A stretch of DNA of 64,000 bases from Peromyscus leucopus (GCF_004664715.2 NC_051079.1:56385660-56449659); one strand, 5' to 3'; positions 1 to 11,403 are shown, counted from the stretch's first letter. Notes: generated from the letters alone by a model not told the origin. Made by a program: numbers and translations.

Positions 1-16
1 GGTGTTGGGAATTGTC

Positions 17-387
17 TTAGTTATTGTTCTGTTGCTGTGAGGAGATACCATGACCAAACTAACTCATAGAAGGAAGTATTTAATTGAGGACTGTCTTACA
101 GTTTCAGAGGGTTAGTCTACTGCCATCATGGTACAAAACATGACACAAGGTAGGCAAGTATAGCAATAGAGCAGCAGCTAAGAGGTGATATGTGATCTGC
201 AAGATGGAAACAGAGAATAAGAGACTAGGCCTAGTGTGGGTTTTTGAAACCTCAAAGCCTACCCTCAGTAATGTACTTCCTCCAAAAGGCCACACCTATT
301 CCCAGAAGGCCACACCTCCTAATCCTTCCTAAACAGTTCCACTAACAAGGGGAGGGACCAAACATTCAAATCATTCAAATCACCACA
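17..387 (+). repeat. Lx-type L1 3'-terminal fragment
   Basis: This is a rodent interspersed repeat of the family that begins 'ttgctgtgaggagataccatgacc' and passes through 'cacacctcctaatccttc' to 'caaatcaccaca'. I recognise this layout as the 3' end of rodent Lx/L1-lineage elements. At least seven more copies of the same family lie in this window (35.5, 36.2, 39.0, 42.4, 43.2, 47.2 and 62.9 kb), which supports a dispersed repeat. It is diverged and carries no intact coding sequence. The short reverse-strand reading frame inside it is a repeat artefact. The family name is from memory; the repeat status is firm. Confidence 0.7.
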
Positions 388-465
388 GGTGGTTTCCAAT
401 CTGGAAGAGGAGCCAGTGTTCATAACCACTGAGCATCTGGCCCCTGCATCCAGATGTTTTCTTAA

Positions 466-672
466 GGCTTATTTTTCTTTCTAATTATGTGTATGTGTAT
501 ATATGTGTGTATGTATGTGTGAGTATATACTTCTGCAGAGGCCAGTAAAGGATGTTGGCTCCCCAGAGCTGGAGTTACAGATGTTGTGAGCCACTTATGG
601 TGGGTGCTGGGATGTGAACTCCAGTCTTCTGCAAGAGTACTACATGCTTTGAACCACTGAGCCAGCCCCACC
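466..672 (-). repeat. B3 (B2-superfamily) SINE
   Basis: Read on the minus strand this begins with a tRNA-derived head (ggctggctcagtggttcaaag), continues with 'cccagcacccaccataagtggctcacaacatctgtaactccag', and ends in a purine/pyrimidine-rich tail of alternating tgtg/cacac. This is the B2/B3 pattern, including the internal pol III A-box and B-box region. It is moderately diverged. The 70-codon reverse reading frame here is only the SINE. B3 rather than B2 is chosen because of the divergent middle part. Confidence 0.75.
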
Positions 673-2099
673 ATCCGAGTTTTAAATGGTTACTGGAACC
701 AGAATGCTGTCTTCATTAAATTCACTGGGAGAGCCCTGAGAAGCTATCATACACTTTTATCTATGTACATTAAAATTAAAATCGCCCATCCCCATCCAGT
801 TTTTCTCTGCCTTCCCTATAGGTTTAATATAAATCATGGGGGATAATTCGCAAAGAAGGCTATTTCAAATTGCAGCAGAGCAGTTCATTTGGTGCGGTAA
901 TTCACTTTGGTGTAAAATTCAATTATTACTGACAAATAAAGGTTAGTAACTTAATCATTATAAAGAACAGACGTCTGGGTGAAAAACAAGTAAATTAGGG
1001 AATTCCCAAGTGTTTTCATCTCTACCCCCTGGTGATTCCTGAGGCATTCCAAACCTTGTTAGAGCTTTAAAAAAATTCTCACCCTTTTTATTCTTGGGTA
1101 GACTTCTTCCCATCAGTTTATTTTCAAAGTAATAACTGTGTAAATACATGCCGTAAGTTTATATGCTTGTACAACTTGGTAGCAGTTTTTAATATAACCT
1201 AACTACTTAGAAAATTTGGTCTTGATTTTTCCCCTTCTGGCACAGACCAGAGAGAACCACAGCCCATTCCTTGGAAGCCTTGACATCTGCCGATCTGTCA
1301 GTTTTGTTTAGTTAAAGTGGATTCATGTTTGTGAGGAAGGGGGCCGTTAAAGGTGCCAGCACCGGAGAAAATTAGTTCTATTTTTACCAACATTAACTCC
1401 CCCTGATTTTGAATTAATTGCGATAGCTCTGTGACTGGGGAACAACCTCTTGTAAGGTTCTGGAGCACTGGAAAGTTTCATAAATCAAAATGAATACCAA
1501 ACAGGAGGCTGGATGCGACAGAGTCACAGGCCGGGAAGTCATCTCTGGGGTTAACCAGGCTCTCCTTCCTGCCCCTGTGTGTCCTACTCAGCTGGACCAG
1601 AAGCCTAGTTCTGATGAGCAAGCAGGAACTCCAAGGTGTTGGGATTTGTTCTTGCCTTCATTATAGTTTCCCACTTTGGGTCGTTAGTATGTATTTAATC
1701 TATTCATATTTGCATTAGAGTCCATCGCTCTCTCCAGACCCAAAAGACCGATACCAAAGAGCTTTTACAGCTCAGCATTTTAATTCTCTTATATTTTTGT
1801 AGGAAGGTAGCAAGCTGCACAGCCCCATTTATAAAGCACTGACAGAAACACACAATAATTTACAGAGCACACAGACAGTTTTCGGGATGAACTCTCCTGC
1901 ATGCCTCGTGGTATTGTTTCTGCTTCTCCTTCTATAATGGCCCAGGGAAGCCAGAAAGGTAAGAAAAAAAGAGGTATCAAGCAATGAATTATTTGCAAGC
2001 AGTATAAGCAGAGGGATAAACCTTTTAAAACCTGTATCTATAGAGCGGGCACTTCAGAAGGTAAATAGGTATAATAACTATCTAAGGGGGTTCCCCCCT
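673..2099. other. Unique non-coding DNA, AT-rich
   Basis: No repeat family or exon is recognised. The stretches at about 820-960 and 1330-1450 are repeat-free, AT-rich and hold clustered TAAT/ATTA cores. An octamer-type POU motif ATTTGCAT lies at 1708-1715. These look more like slowly evolving regulatory DNA than decayed transposons, but no alignment is available to show conservation. The reading frames at 958-1149 and 1789-1998 have no recognisable protein features. Confidence 0.4.
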
Positions 2100-2640
2100 T
2101 CTCCCCACCCTCCCTGGTATTTCTATTCAAACTGAATAAAGCCTGACTAGGTAGCTGGCCTTTAAGCCTTCAATTAATTGAACAAAGATTTAAAAATTGT
2201 TCAATTGGTTTCATTAGGAAGTGTACAATGAAATAATAAAGTAAAACAAATGATATAAAGCAGGGACACTAATTAGCTCTACATGATTGATATAGCTTTG
2301 GACCAGGCATTTGATCTCCAGCAAAATGCAGTTCCTTGTTAAGAGGATTTTTAATTGATGTGCAGAGAGGTATTAGATGATGTTGGAAAATAATTACTCC
2401 GAAGCTATTCATGCATTTGGCTGAACATAACAAATGAAGTTTGGGCACTGGATCTGGCGAAGTGGACACGTGCTAATTAATAACGAGAACAAGCATCTTC
2501 CAGGCTTTTTTAACCCAGTATTTGCTAGGAGATTGCCGAGCCATTATGCGCCATAATGAGGTTGTCATATAAACAAGATCAACATGACTCAGGTGTCAGT
2601 TAACTGGAGATCTCAAACGCTTGCAGCCCAGGCGCGTTTC
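2100..2640. promoter_or_regulatory. Candidate conserved enhancer block
   Basis: This is repeat-free DNA dense in homeodomain and SOX-type cores. A 14-bp perfect palindrome (ttcaattaattgaa) sits at 2169-2182. It overlaps a 10-bp inverted repeat, aattgaacaa at 2176-2185 against ttgttcaatt at 2197-2206, which contains an AACAAAG SOX-like site. A second inverted pair, cattatg/cataatg with a 3-bp spacer, lies at 2542-2558. TAATTA, CAATTA and TTAATGA elements are scattered between. The texture is that of deeply conserved developmental enhancers. Conservation and activity are inferred, not shown. Confidence 0.45.
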
Positions 2641-3599
2641 CCCGGTTGTTAAAGGTTGTCATGTCTGGATGGCTGGTCAAAACCGCTGCTCATGCTCAGG
2701 CTTGTTGATGAAGGAAACATCGTTCGGAATGAAAGAGCAAGTCCTTGCTATCTTTTTGGTCTGGTGAAGAACGTCCCCTTAAGAATAAAAACACAGGAGT
2801 CCTTGCATTTAAAAGAAGAAAGAAAGACTTTTCTGAAAGACATGAATATTGACTAGGGCAAATATGCTCTTCATCTCTAAAAACTTGATGAGCATATGCA
2901 CCGAGTTACACATAATTTGTTAAATCTGACAAGAGCAGGAAATTAGCATTTGCTTGATCTCGGCCAAATTCCTTGCTCAGAAAAATGTGTGCATGTTGAC
3001 ATGAAATTAGAAGGACTTCTGGGTGAATATCTAAAGGCAGAAATTGTCTTTCTTTGTTTTCTGTAAGGCAGCTTCCTAGCCCCCCAAGCCCCATCACTCT
3101 GAATGGTGGAAAAGAAGAGTAATCGGGATGTGTTTTCAAAGTCAGAAATGGAGCAGTTTTAAGATTTTGATAACCTACACAACTGATACCGTAAAGAGAA
3201 AAACTTGAGTGTGGTGTTCATGAAGAATGTTGACTAATTACTCACTCAACGTTTGCAACAGGTCAGCTCAGTTTCTGGGAGCAATTTGATGCCTGTCTTT
3301 TGAAAAGTTACTTCACTCAACAGTTCTCTACAAATTCTTAAAGTTCCCTAATTTTTATACTGGAGTCTTGTCATTTTTCCATTAAATTATGTTATGCACA
3401 GGTTCCTAAAACACTCTAAGCGCTCACCTGATCATGAGAGATTGTGGTTTGTGAGTCTATGTGGGGAATGTGTGCAGAAAGGAGGAGAGACGTTGGAGGG
3501 AGAGGGAGAGGACCCCAGACTAAGTGTGTGTCTCCCGCCAACATAAGGAAATGATGCTGCCTGGCTGCAATGAAAGAAGATGATGACTGTCCCCTCTCC
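2641..3599. other. Unique non-coding DNA
   Basis: No known repeat or exon is seen. Short reading frames of 66 to 91 codons occur on both strands (2656-2856, 2906-3139, 3416-3691) without domains, signal peptides or sensible splice context. The last part, from about 3400, grades into the L1 3'UTR that follows. Confidence 0.5.
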
Positions 3600-4480
3600 C
3601 AGGATCCATCACTAGCCAAGAGTTCAGCAAGGAGGGCTAAGGCACCATGGTCCCTGCCCAACACAGGACTGACTGTTGACAGGCCCAGCACTGTGTAGGC
3701 CCATTGCAGACAACCACAGCCACTGTGAGGTTATCACAGAATTGGTTGTCCTGTGACCAGAAGACAGCATTCATACGCTCTTCTTCTTACTGTTTGGTGC
3801 ATAGAGTGCTTCAGTGGCTTCTTCTGTGATGATCCCTGAGCTTTAGGGGGGCGTGGGTAGTAGAGATGTACTACTTAAATCTGAGCACCCAACTGTCATT
3901 TATTCTCAGCATCTTGATCAGCCATGCATCGCTACACCCAATGCCCTTCATTGCAAAAAGAAGCTTCTCTGATTAAGGCTGGGAGCAGCATTTGTCTGTG
4001 GGTATAAACAACAATATTTAAGACAGTTAGGTACAATGATAATCTAGCTAAATGACGGCAGTAGTTTGCCCTTACGGCCTGTGCTTTCCTCAGTCATATC
4101 AGGTATTAGTCCCCTCTTGTGGATCAAACCCTAAATCCTAATCACACATCTATTGTTTACCTCCACACCAGTTGTGCCAATATCACACCCTTGAACACAT
4201 TTTGTCTGGCAGGTGGGTGTTCTAGAGTGTAGAGATCACAATCAGGTAAGACTACAAATGTGTGGAGTTTTTGTTTGTTTGTTTGTTTTTATAGCGTTCT
4301 ATGTAGCGCCTTCAGGCAACCCTGTGGAAGCTAGCCCTCAGGAAGGAAGCTCCCAGCTCAGTTCCAGCTTAGATTTCTCTATAAGATACAACCAAGGTGT
4401 GTGATGTCTTCAGGAATAGGGTCTTATCAGCTGGTTGCTGTAGATAATAAAGAAGACTGGCAAGAACATGTGTTGTTTTA
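3600..4480 (+). repeat. Old rodent L1 (Lx-class) 3'UTR fragment
   Basis: Landmarks I associate with old rodent L1 3'UTRs occur in order. They are 'caggcccagcactgtgtagg' near 3680, 'agaagcttctctgatta' near 3960, 'gtgggtataaacaa', 'ggtattagtcccc' near 4100, and 'gtgtgatgtcttcaggaatagggtctta' near 4400. A (GTTT)n run sits at 4271-4290. It is diverged and contains no ORF2 sequence. The 63-codon frame at 4213-4404 is not a gene. Confidence 0.6.
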
Positions 4481-5749
4481 AGTTCCTCTGGGGCCTCCCT
4501 GACTAAAACAGTTGCATTTTATGAGGAAAAGTTATGTCATAGTTTTATAGAAGTAGCTGTGTCCCAGCCATGTGGGAACACTAGACAGAGAAACATTCAC
4601 ATATAGAACAGTTCATAAAAGGTGGGGAAACAGAAGTAAAGGATCTATCAATGAAGTGGGAATTGGCTTGCAAAGAGATAGAAAGCTTCCCAGGGAAAAC
4701 TCTGGATTCCCTCACGCATTTAGAAATTGAGAGGTGAGTGTTTTAAACCAGATCTTCCCGAATTCTCCAACTAGTTTTCATCAGGCTGTGCTAGCAAAGC
4801 CAGCTACATCATTTGGGGCACCTAGCACAAAACTAAAACACAGGAGCCATTGTTCAAAATGAACAAATAAATAATTAAGAGTGGGGGTACTGCTAAAAAT
4901 ACTACAAGATTAAGATTTACTTTCTTCCAGCATCTGTCTCTTGACTTGCCATACCTTTTTTTATCTGCTATTAATGTTGTTCCAAATAAACAGAAACAAT
5001 AATATCACATTTACATAGATTTTATTGTTCACCATTAAAATTACACAATATTGGTTCTAAATATGAATAACAGAGCATTTATATCCTATGTAGAATCTCT
5101 GAATTGTGTGTGTGTGTATGCAGTTTCTTCTTTGAAGATGCCTACATCTATCCAAAAAGACAAAAATATGCAGATGCAGGAATGTTAGAAGGAGAAAGGA
5201 GGTTTCTGAAAATTGCTAAACAACGGAAACCACCTTGGCATGGGATACTCTTAGGTACCTGTGCCTGGCAAGTCAGAAAAACTAAAGGCTTCCAGGCTCA
5301 ATAGTAACTGGGTTCCCCCTTCAGACAGTAACCAGACCCAAGACATCCGAGCATCTCCTTTTCCCACTGTTTTGGTGGACTCTTCTATGGTGGCGATCTC
5401 CAAGCCTCCAAGCCGGAGGTATGGTTAGGTACCCTGATAAAGCAGGAGCTCACTCCTGCTCAGGTGGCTACAGAAGGGACAAGGGCTCTTTTGTGGCCAA
5501 TCCTGTTCCTACTCGACAGTCTTGAGCTTGGCAGAAAGTGTATGCGGCCTCGTTGCTTTCTATGGCTGTAATAAAGGCCATGACCTAAAAGCAATTCGGA
5601 AAGGTCCCTCTTCCCAGATGGCATCAAGTTGACAAAAAATACTAGCTAGAACGTCATCTTGATGAAATCACTAATTGTGTGTATATTTGTTTGAAGTGAT
5701 TTTTTTTTCATGGACTTCTTCAACAGTTATACATATGAATCGTGTGTGA
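4481..5749. other. Unique non-coding DNA
   Basis: Mostly AT-rich single-copy sequence. A short (GT)n lies at 5104-5118. Around 5565-5620 there is a trace of the Lx 3' end ('tttctatggctgtaataaaggccatgacc'), too short for separate annotation. The 66-codon frame at 5104-5304 has no family resemblance that I recognise. Confidence 0.45.
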
Positions 5750-5762
5750 AGAGTATGTGACT

Positions 5763-5909
5763 GCCGGGCGGTGGTGGCACACGCCTTTAATCCCAGCACT
5801 CGGGAGGCAGAGCCAGGTAAATCTCTGAGTTCGAGGCCAGCCTAGGCTACCAAGTGAGTTCCAGGAAAGGTGCCAAAGCTACACAGAGAAAAATAAAAGA
5901 GAGAGAGAG
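5763..5909 (+). repeat. B1 SINE, cricetid subtype, with target-site duplication
   Basis: A complete B1 starts gccgggcggtggtggc and carries 'tttaatcccagcactcggga' in the middle. It ends in an A/GA-rich tail. The segment 'ccaggaaaggtgccaaagct' is the cricetid-type variant and the best species clue in the window. Flanking 13-bp direct repeats (agagtatgtgact at 5750-5762 and 5910-5922) are perfect. This shows a fairly recent LINE-mediated insertion. Confidence 0.92.
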
Positions 5910-5923
5910 AGAGTATGTGACTG

Positions 5924-6151
5924 TCTTGGAGAACCTACTTCTGGAGAAATCCAGCTTCAGTACTCAGAGAATCCATGGCATAGAGAAAGTGCCCAACTAG
6001 TATTGTTGAATGAAAGTGTGTGAGGTTACTCTATCAGCATGGAACAGACAGCCATCTTGACATTTTTGACCCTGGACAACTTCAGGCCAATATTTGGAGC
6101 ACGGTTTTTCTAAAGGAGCATTCTAAAATCAAAGCCAGGTGCTTCCTTGGC

Positions 6152-6202
<51 letters not shown>

Positions 6203-7719
6203 GAGCAGGTTGCACAAAGATCAAAGCCCCGCTGTTATGGTGGATGAGAGAGACATTGGGAGCAAGACCCAGGCCCGTTCACCTTTGATGTGAATTGCTG
6301 GAATTTTCCTTGCTTTGGTCTGCAGGCTGTCCATGTGCAAATGGACTCAGTACTTGTCACTCGACACCCCACACAACCTCCTGAGCTAACTGTAAAGTCT
6401 GTTTCAACGACTGAAACAGCCAAGTACTTCCCCAGGACTTTTCAAGATGGAGAGTGATTGTTTTGCCAAATCCTGTGGTCCAAATGACTCGCTCCCCGAA
6501 CTGACTTCTGTCCAGCACTGCACTTAGAAGCACGTTTTATTTTTTTTGTTGTTGTTTGTTTGTTTTTTGTTTTTTTATAAGTCTGGTTGAAGTAATTCTG
6601 GAATACCGATGCCCTTTTCAAAAAAAAGAAGTTATAATTCACCTATAGTTGTTGATGAGAAATTTAATGAAGGACATTGTCTGCACTTGCTGTCCTTTCT
6701 TGAGAGAAGAAATGCCACTTAAGTGTCTGAAATGGGAGATGACTGTTCTCCGCAGCCCCAGGAGACACTTGATTGTGAAGAGGTTGAGGGTAGAGATTGG
6801 CTTAGGCGGCTTATGGTAAAAAAGACCCCAAAGAAAAGCAACCAGTTTCTTCCTCAGCTAAAAGCTAGAAACGTCCTTGGGACTCTCCCTAACCTTGTCC
6901 TTATAGAGCTGTAGATGCTGGTGTCTCTGGTTTTGCTATACGCAGTGGTCTCTTTTCTCTCATCTCTTCCCTCAAAGAATACCCCTCTCCTGAAAACCAC
7001 ATAGAGAACGTGACTGACCACAAACTGGACTGACCAGCTCATGTTCCTGTCCATCCATGAAAGCCTTACTGACTCCAAGGCAGTGGAGCTGAGTGGTCTC
7101 ACGCTATCTGTAACCCTTTCACTATGCAGGCACACTGCCGACTTTCTCTACTAAGTTCCTATCACAAAATACTTCTCTCGAAAACTTACCTTCTGGGCTC
7201 TGTGAGTTTTGTGCTCCAAATTCAGGAGACAAGAGCCTAAAAGCCTCTAGCTTGGGCTGACTTTGGTGGCTATTGAGTTTCTGGAGCCCTAATTTGTCAA
7301 GCTGTGCGCAACAGAGCAGGGAAAGGTACCATGGCACTCAGAGACACTCTCAGATTCATGCATCAGTATTAGCTATTGCGGTCTCCAAAGTTCTGGTTGC
7401 ACAGTGATGCTGAGCTAGCAACCCAGAGCCACACAGCGGAGATGTAGCAGATGGCACCTGTACACAGAAGTCATTGGCCTCCAAAGCTACTGCTATGGTC
7501 CCAGTGTTCTCTTGCTCCAACTTTTAGTTTTGTCTAAAGCATCATAGCTTTCTTTCCCTTAAAGGAAATGAGGCTCCTGCCCCCAGGCAACCTCCAGCAA
7601 GTGTCTCCTTTGAAGACTTCCCCCAGCTCTAACTGTCCTCAGCACTTCCCCTCTCCCCGTCTGCATTGTGTTCCTGGTTGCTTCCTCTTAGAATCTAAAA
7701 GACAGAAGGAAGAGAGCTT

Positions 7720-7720
<1 letters not shown>
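5924..7720. other. Unique non-coding DNA with T-rich patches
   Basis: Single-copy sequence interrupted by the GT repeat listed separately and a T-rich stretch with (GTTT) units at 6538-6577. Reading frames of 60 to 93 codons on both strands overlap each other and show no domains. No exon is supported. Confidence 0.5.
6153..6197. repeat. (GT)22 microsatellite
   Basis: An uninterrupted alternating GT run of about 44 bases on the plus strand. It is likely to be length-polymorphic. Confidence 0.97.

Positions 7721-7770
<50 letters not shown>
7721..7770. repeat. (GT)25 microsatellite
   Basis: A perfect 50-base GT run. It is followed 123 bases later by a (CA) run of the same length on the same strand, so the two could pair as hairpin arms. 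Confidence 0.97.
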
Positions 7771-7773
<3 letters not shown>

Positions 7774-7891
7774 CATGCACGTGCTCACCACCCATCTTTT
7801 TTCTCTAGGCTTCTTCCTCCTCTTAAGTGACTTCCTGCATTTTTGTTGAGCAAGGACCCAGCATTTTCTGGCACACTCTTTATTCCGCTTT

Positions 7892-7893
<2 letters not shown>

Positions 7894-7944
<51 letters not shown>
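7894..7944. repeat. (CA)25 microsatellite
   Basis: A perfect 51-base AC run that is the reverse complement of the GT run at 7721-7770. It is followed by atgcatgtgcgcatgtg, also purine-pyrimidine alternating. Reading frames crossing either run (7568-7849, 7639-7959, 7827-8063) are artefacts. Confidence 0.97.
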
Positions 7945-7947
<3 letters not shown>

Positions 7948-9464
7948 GCATGTGCGCATGTGTGCTCGATCTAGGCTATTTATCTGCCAGACAGGTTAGA
8001 AATACTGTGTTCATGATATACAATGGTGGTAAAATCTGGCTTCTGTTTGTCTGGGCAGAATAGCTACAGAAAACAGAGATCCTCGAGATCACAGGCATCT
8101 TTTTTGTTTGTTTGTTTATTTCTCTGTAGCGTGATCCTACTACCTCCGCCTTTTGACGTAGCTGTTTAATGCAGCTCTCAACTTTTTGCTCCCACCATCA
8201 TTCTGCATCAGTGAGACATAACCAGAGTGGACAGGCTCTTTCCCACATCCCATAGGTGTCAATCCCACCGAGAATAAGACCACGCCCACAGTTTAAAGCC
8301 AAATTTGAAGGAAGCTGTAATTAAATACTGACCATGTGGATGGGCTCTGGCCAAGTCCATCTCCGGCTCCCCAGAAAAATGGCGCCAAATCAACTCTGTA
8401 GCAACCTAAGTATTTCCCATCAAGTCCATTCAGAGGCAAGCGTACATATTGATACACTTCCTGCCCCTCTTGCCCACACCTGATCAAGCACATCTGGAGC
8501 AGATGGGTTAAACAAACTTGTTTAGGAGAGTGAAGACATGTAGCTTGTTGTCTCCCATACACAATAGCCTCCAACATGTCGGGAACTGTCTGTCCTTGGG
8601 CAAGGGGCTTACAGATCAGAGGCATTTTTGTTTCATGGATCTCTAAGGCAGAGTAATTAAAACTTAAAATCTAACTTTGGCTCTCACACTGGAAGGTACT
8701 GACAGCCAAAGTGTGGGGTGGAGTAGAATTCAAGTTAGGGGGCACAGGTGACCCCAGTACTATTGCTTCCAAGAGGCTCCCCACCTCCACCCCATCCCAC
8801 CCCCACCCCCATTCCTCCCACAACCGCTGTCCCCTGCCCTCCTTTGATCTGCCATCCTGAGTTTTCTCAGCCACATGCTTCTTTTCATGCAAAAGCCAAG
8901 TGAGAAAAATAAGTTTGAGGCAAAAACAAATTGTCCAAGGCTGCGGGGCTGTTTCTGTCAATATTTTGGTCTCTTGTTTAAAATTTTTTTTTAATGTTTG
9001 TGCAGTTGTCTTTGAGTCTTTTCCTTTGGCGCCTGTATCAATATTTTCTATTTTAGAGGGCAGGTTCCCGGAGAGATGGAATTGGGTCTTTGTTTCTCTT
9101 CCAGATCTCCACAAAACACCCAAACTATGTGATCATTTTACAGAATTTGTTTCTGATGAGGAATTCTCTCTCCCTAGCCACCCACCCTTCTCATCTTTAT
9201 CTAATTCTTTTAGCAAAAACACAGAGGACTCTTTAACTCGAGGAAGTATTTGTTTGTCTTTGAAGCCCAGCAGAGATTCTAACAAGACAAGGAAGCCACC
9301 AAGACTGTGGAGGAGGTGGAACAGCCTCAGGACGGCCTGAGCTTGAGAAATTTCCCACAGCGAGACAGTGGCCCCAAGGTGACAGAATTTCTTCCCTTGG
9401 AGAAAAAAGACCGAGAAAATTAGGATTCTTTCGACAGAGTTGGAGCGTAAAGCAAGAAAGGCAA
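7945..9464. other. Unique non-coding DNA
   Basis: Repeat-free apart from a short (TTTG) run at 8104-8121 and a C-rich stretch at 8780-8835. Frames of 110, 150 and 146 codons (8293-8625 minus, 8671-9123 minus, 8900-9340 plus) are the longest in this part. The last two overlap on opposite strands. None has a recognisable domain, and their low-complexity stretches argue against coding. Confidence 0.5.
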
Positions 9465-9560
9465 AGAAAGTCCACAGGCTTTGAAGGCCAGTTGACCAGG
9501 CTTTGCCGCATCTCAGCTGTGTGACTCTGGGTGACTAATTTGGTGTCATAAATTTTGTCA
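9465..9560 (+). repeat. MIR SINE fragment
   Basis: The segment 'acaggctttgaaggccag' followed by 'ctcagctgtgtgactctggg' matches the conserved core of mammalian-wide MIR elements, with the usual decay. About 95 bases remain. Confidence 0.6.
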
Positions 9561-10070
9561 TACAGAACAGACAGAGGACTGACTTAGGGAAGCAATGGCG
9601 TCAATTCTCAGACATCTTCAACGAACGTGTTCCACAGTGACTCAGAGTCATTTGGTTCTGCTCAGCATATTTAAAGAAGTTGTCAGTTATAAGCTGGACC
9701 GGTGGATGTTGGCTTAGTAACCCCACTTACCTGTCCTATGCTTTCTGTTGGTGTTTGTTCTATGGATACATGTGGCCTTTTCATTACAAAGAACAAGACA
9801 ACAGAGGCCATGTATATGTTGGGGAGGGTCTTGAAAAGACAAACAGCAGAAGTTGCAGCAGAAGCTGCATAGTATTAAGCTTGGGGAAAGAAAATCAGAG
9901 TTCTTCTTGGGGTTCTCCATCTCATTAAAAAGAGAATTTAAGGAATAACTCAAAGGACTCCTAAAGACAATTTGTCAGAGTTTAAAAGAAACACCTGAGG
10001 GCAGGTAAGCTGTGTGTCGTCATAGCTTCCCAGAGGAGGAGACGGGATTAGAGAGGAAAGAGAGACCTGC

Positions 10071-10123
10071 CACGTGGGTTCAGCCACATGGAGGTCAGCC
10101 ATGTGGCAGCAGGAAGCCACGTG
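10071..10123. promoter_or_regulatory. Cluster of four E-boxes around an inverted repeat
   Basis: Four CANNTG sites of the CAYGTG class occur in 53 bases: CACGTG at 10071-10076, CACATG at 10085-10090, CATGTG at 10100-10105 and CACGTG at 10118-10123. The middle two form a perfect 9-bp inverted repeat (gccacatgg at 10083-10091, ccatgtggc at 10099-10107). The 7-base spacer contains AGGTCA, a nuclear-receptor half site. A role as a bHLH-bound element is inferred from motif density only. It could instead be part of an unrecognised LTR. Confidence 0.35.
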
Positions 10124-10319
10124 GTGGGCAGAATGCCTTAGATAAAGAGTAAAGAAACTCAGGTGTTAGGAAATTCATGCTTAACACAGAGATGTAAAGG
10201 GGGAGAAAAAAAACCTTAGGCTTTTTGTGAGTAATTTAGAAAACAAGGCAAAGGCCAACTTACAAACCAGGATGTTTGTGCTCTGTATGAGTCCATGCTA
10301 GGGGGCAGGAATTCTGAGG

Positions 10320-10385
10320 GAAAAAACAAAAAATAAAAAACAAACAGAAACAAGCAAACAAACAAACAAACAAAAAAAAAAACCT
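10320..10385. repeat. A-rich (CAAA)n low-complexity tract
   Basis: A-rich stretch with CAAA units ending in a run of A. It may be the tail of a decayed retroposon, but no body is recognisable upstream. Confidence 0.8.
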
Positions 10386-10506
10386 TAGCATCTCATTAAA
10401 GGGATACTTGGGATACTTACTGTACCTTTCTGAAGAGTATAGCTTAAGGTTAACCCACCTTTCTGGGAGGTGCTCCCCTAGCCCATCATTGATCCACACC
10501 CCTACA

Positions 10507-10517
10507 ACGCGCGCACG

Positions 10518-10552
<35 letters not shown>

Positions 10553-10553
10553 T
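10507..10553. repeat. (CG/CA)n alternating purine-pyrimidine repeat
   Basis: An unbroken alternating tract that starts with CGCGCGCA and ACGCGCGC blocks and continues as (CA)n. Alternating CG/CA of this length is strongly Z-DNA prone. It may mutate quickly because it carries methylatable CpGs. Confidence 0.95.
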
Positions 10554-11380
10554 AACCCTTAAGGAAGGAGACAATTATCTGTTCCCACCTAGAGATAATT
10601 AGCAGGATAGGATTCCTTTTATTCCAGGTCCTTCCAGGGATATCCACCTTCCTCATTTCTTCTGACTCTTTGAAAAGAAAGTATACAAAAGTCCTGGCTG
10701 TGGAATATTCAACAAAATGGAGAAAAATCCAGGTAGCAGCCCAAATGTTGGAACTCCAAAAAGCTACTGTACTGGACAGCTCCTGTGTTCTGAACCCCAC
10801 GCTGATGGCCTGGCTGTGCATGGTGACAGTCTGGTCCTGGTCGTGGAGGTACTTGGGCCTTATGTGTGTTCATGGAGCCTTGTGAGTTAGAATGCGGATT
10901 CCTAAACTCTCTCAAGACACCCTTGGAGGCACGCACTCTATCTGCTGTTGAGGCTCCAGTCTCAACTGTGTGATGCTTGCTGAGTGAATGGCAAAAATCA
11001 GCGACGAGGGCATGATGAATCAGCGTGAGAACAGATGTGCCTCTCTGCCAAGACTTCTCAAGCTGGGCCAGTACAGAGACCCAGCCATGCCCCACTCCAG
11101 CTTACTACCTTACTCTACACAGTGCGGAGCGGTGGCTGTCAGGCTGGACCTCGCCCTCAGTGATTCCATTTCCCAAGCAGCATTTGGATCCATTCTGAGT
11201 ACAAATGGAAGGACGAGATTGATTCTGCAGCTGGGTAGACGTGTAGACAGCACCACTTGTATGGCTTCATCTGGAAGTTAATCCATACTTAGTCTTAAAA
11301 GTCAAGAGGTTGTTGTCCATAAACTTATTAAAGCACATTGAGAACATATGAACCACATGAGTGTGTTAGAATCCTATCAG

Positions 11381-11403
11381 AAAAAAAAAAAAAAAAAAAA
11401 AAA
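11381..11403 (+). repeat. Poly(A) tract of 23
   Basis: A perfect A23 run. An ATTAAA hexamer lies about 50 bases upstream. This could mark the 3' end of a retroposed copy, but the upstream sequence matches no family that I know. Confidence 0.9.

Larger units (their letters stand above)
9561..11380. other. Unique non-coding DNA with simple repeats
   Basis: Holds the E-box cluster, the A-rich tract and the Z-prone repeat listed separately. The remaining sequence shows no repeat family that I recognise. Frames up to 128 codons (10709-11095 minus) and 97 codons (10988-11281 plus) overlap on opposite strands without domains. The 3' part (about 10990-11380) ends in a 23-base A tract, so a retroposed transcript end is possible, but no parent gene is recognised. 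Confidence 0.4.

Noticed and set aside
7568..8063. Reading frames of 78-106 codons with VCVCVC and HTHTHT runs
   Set aside because: They are translations of the GT and CA microsatellites.
8671..9340. 150-codon minus and 146-codon plus frames
   Set aside because: They overlap on opposite strands and contain low-complexity stretches. No family is recognised.
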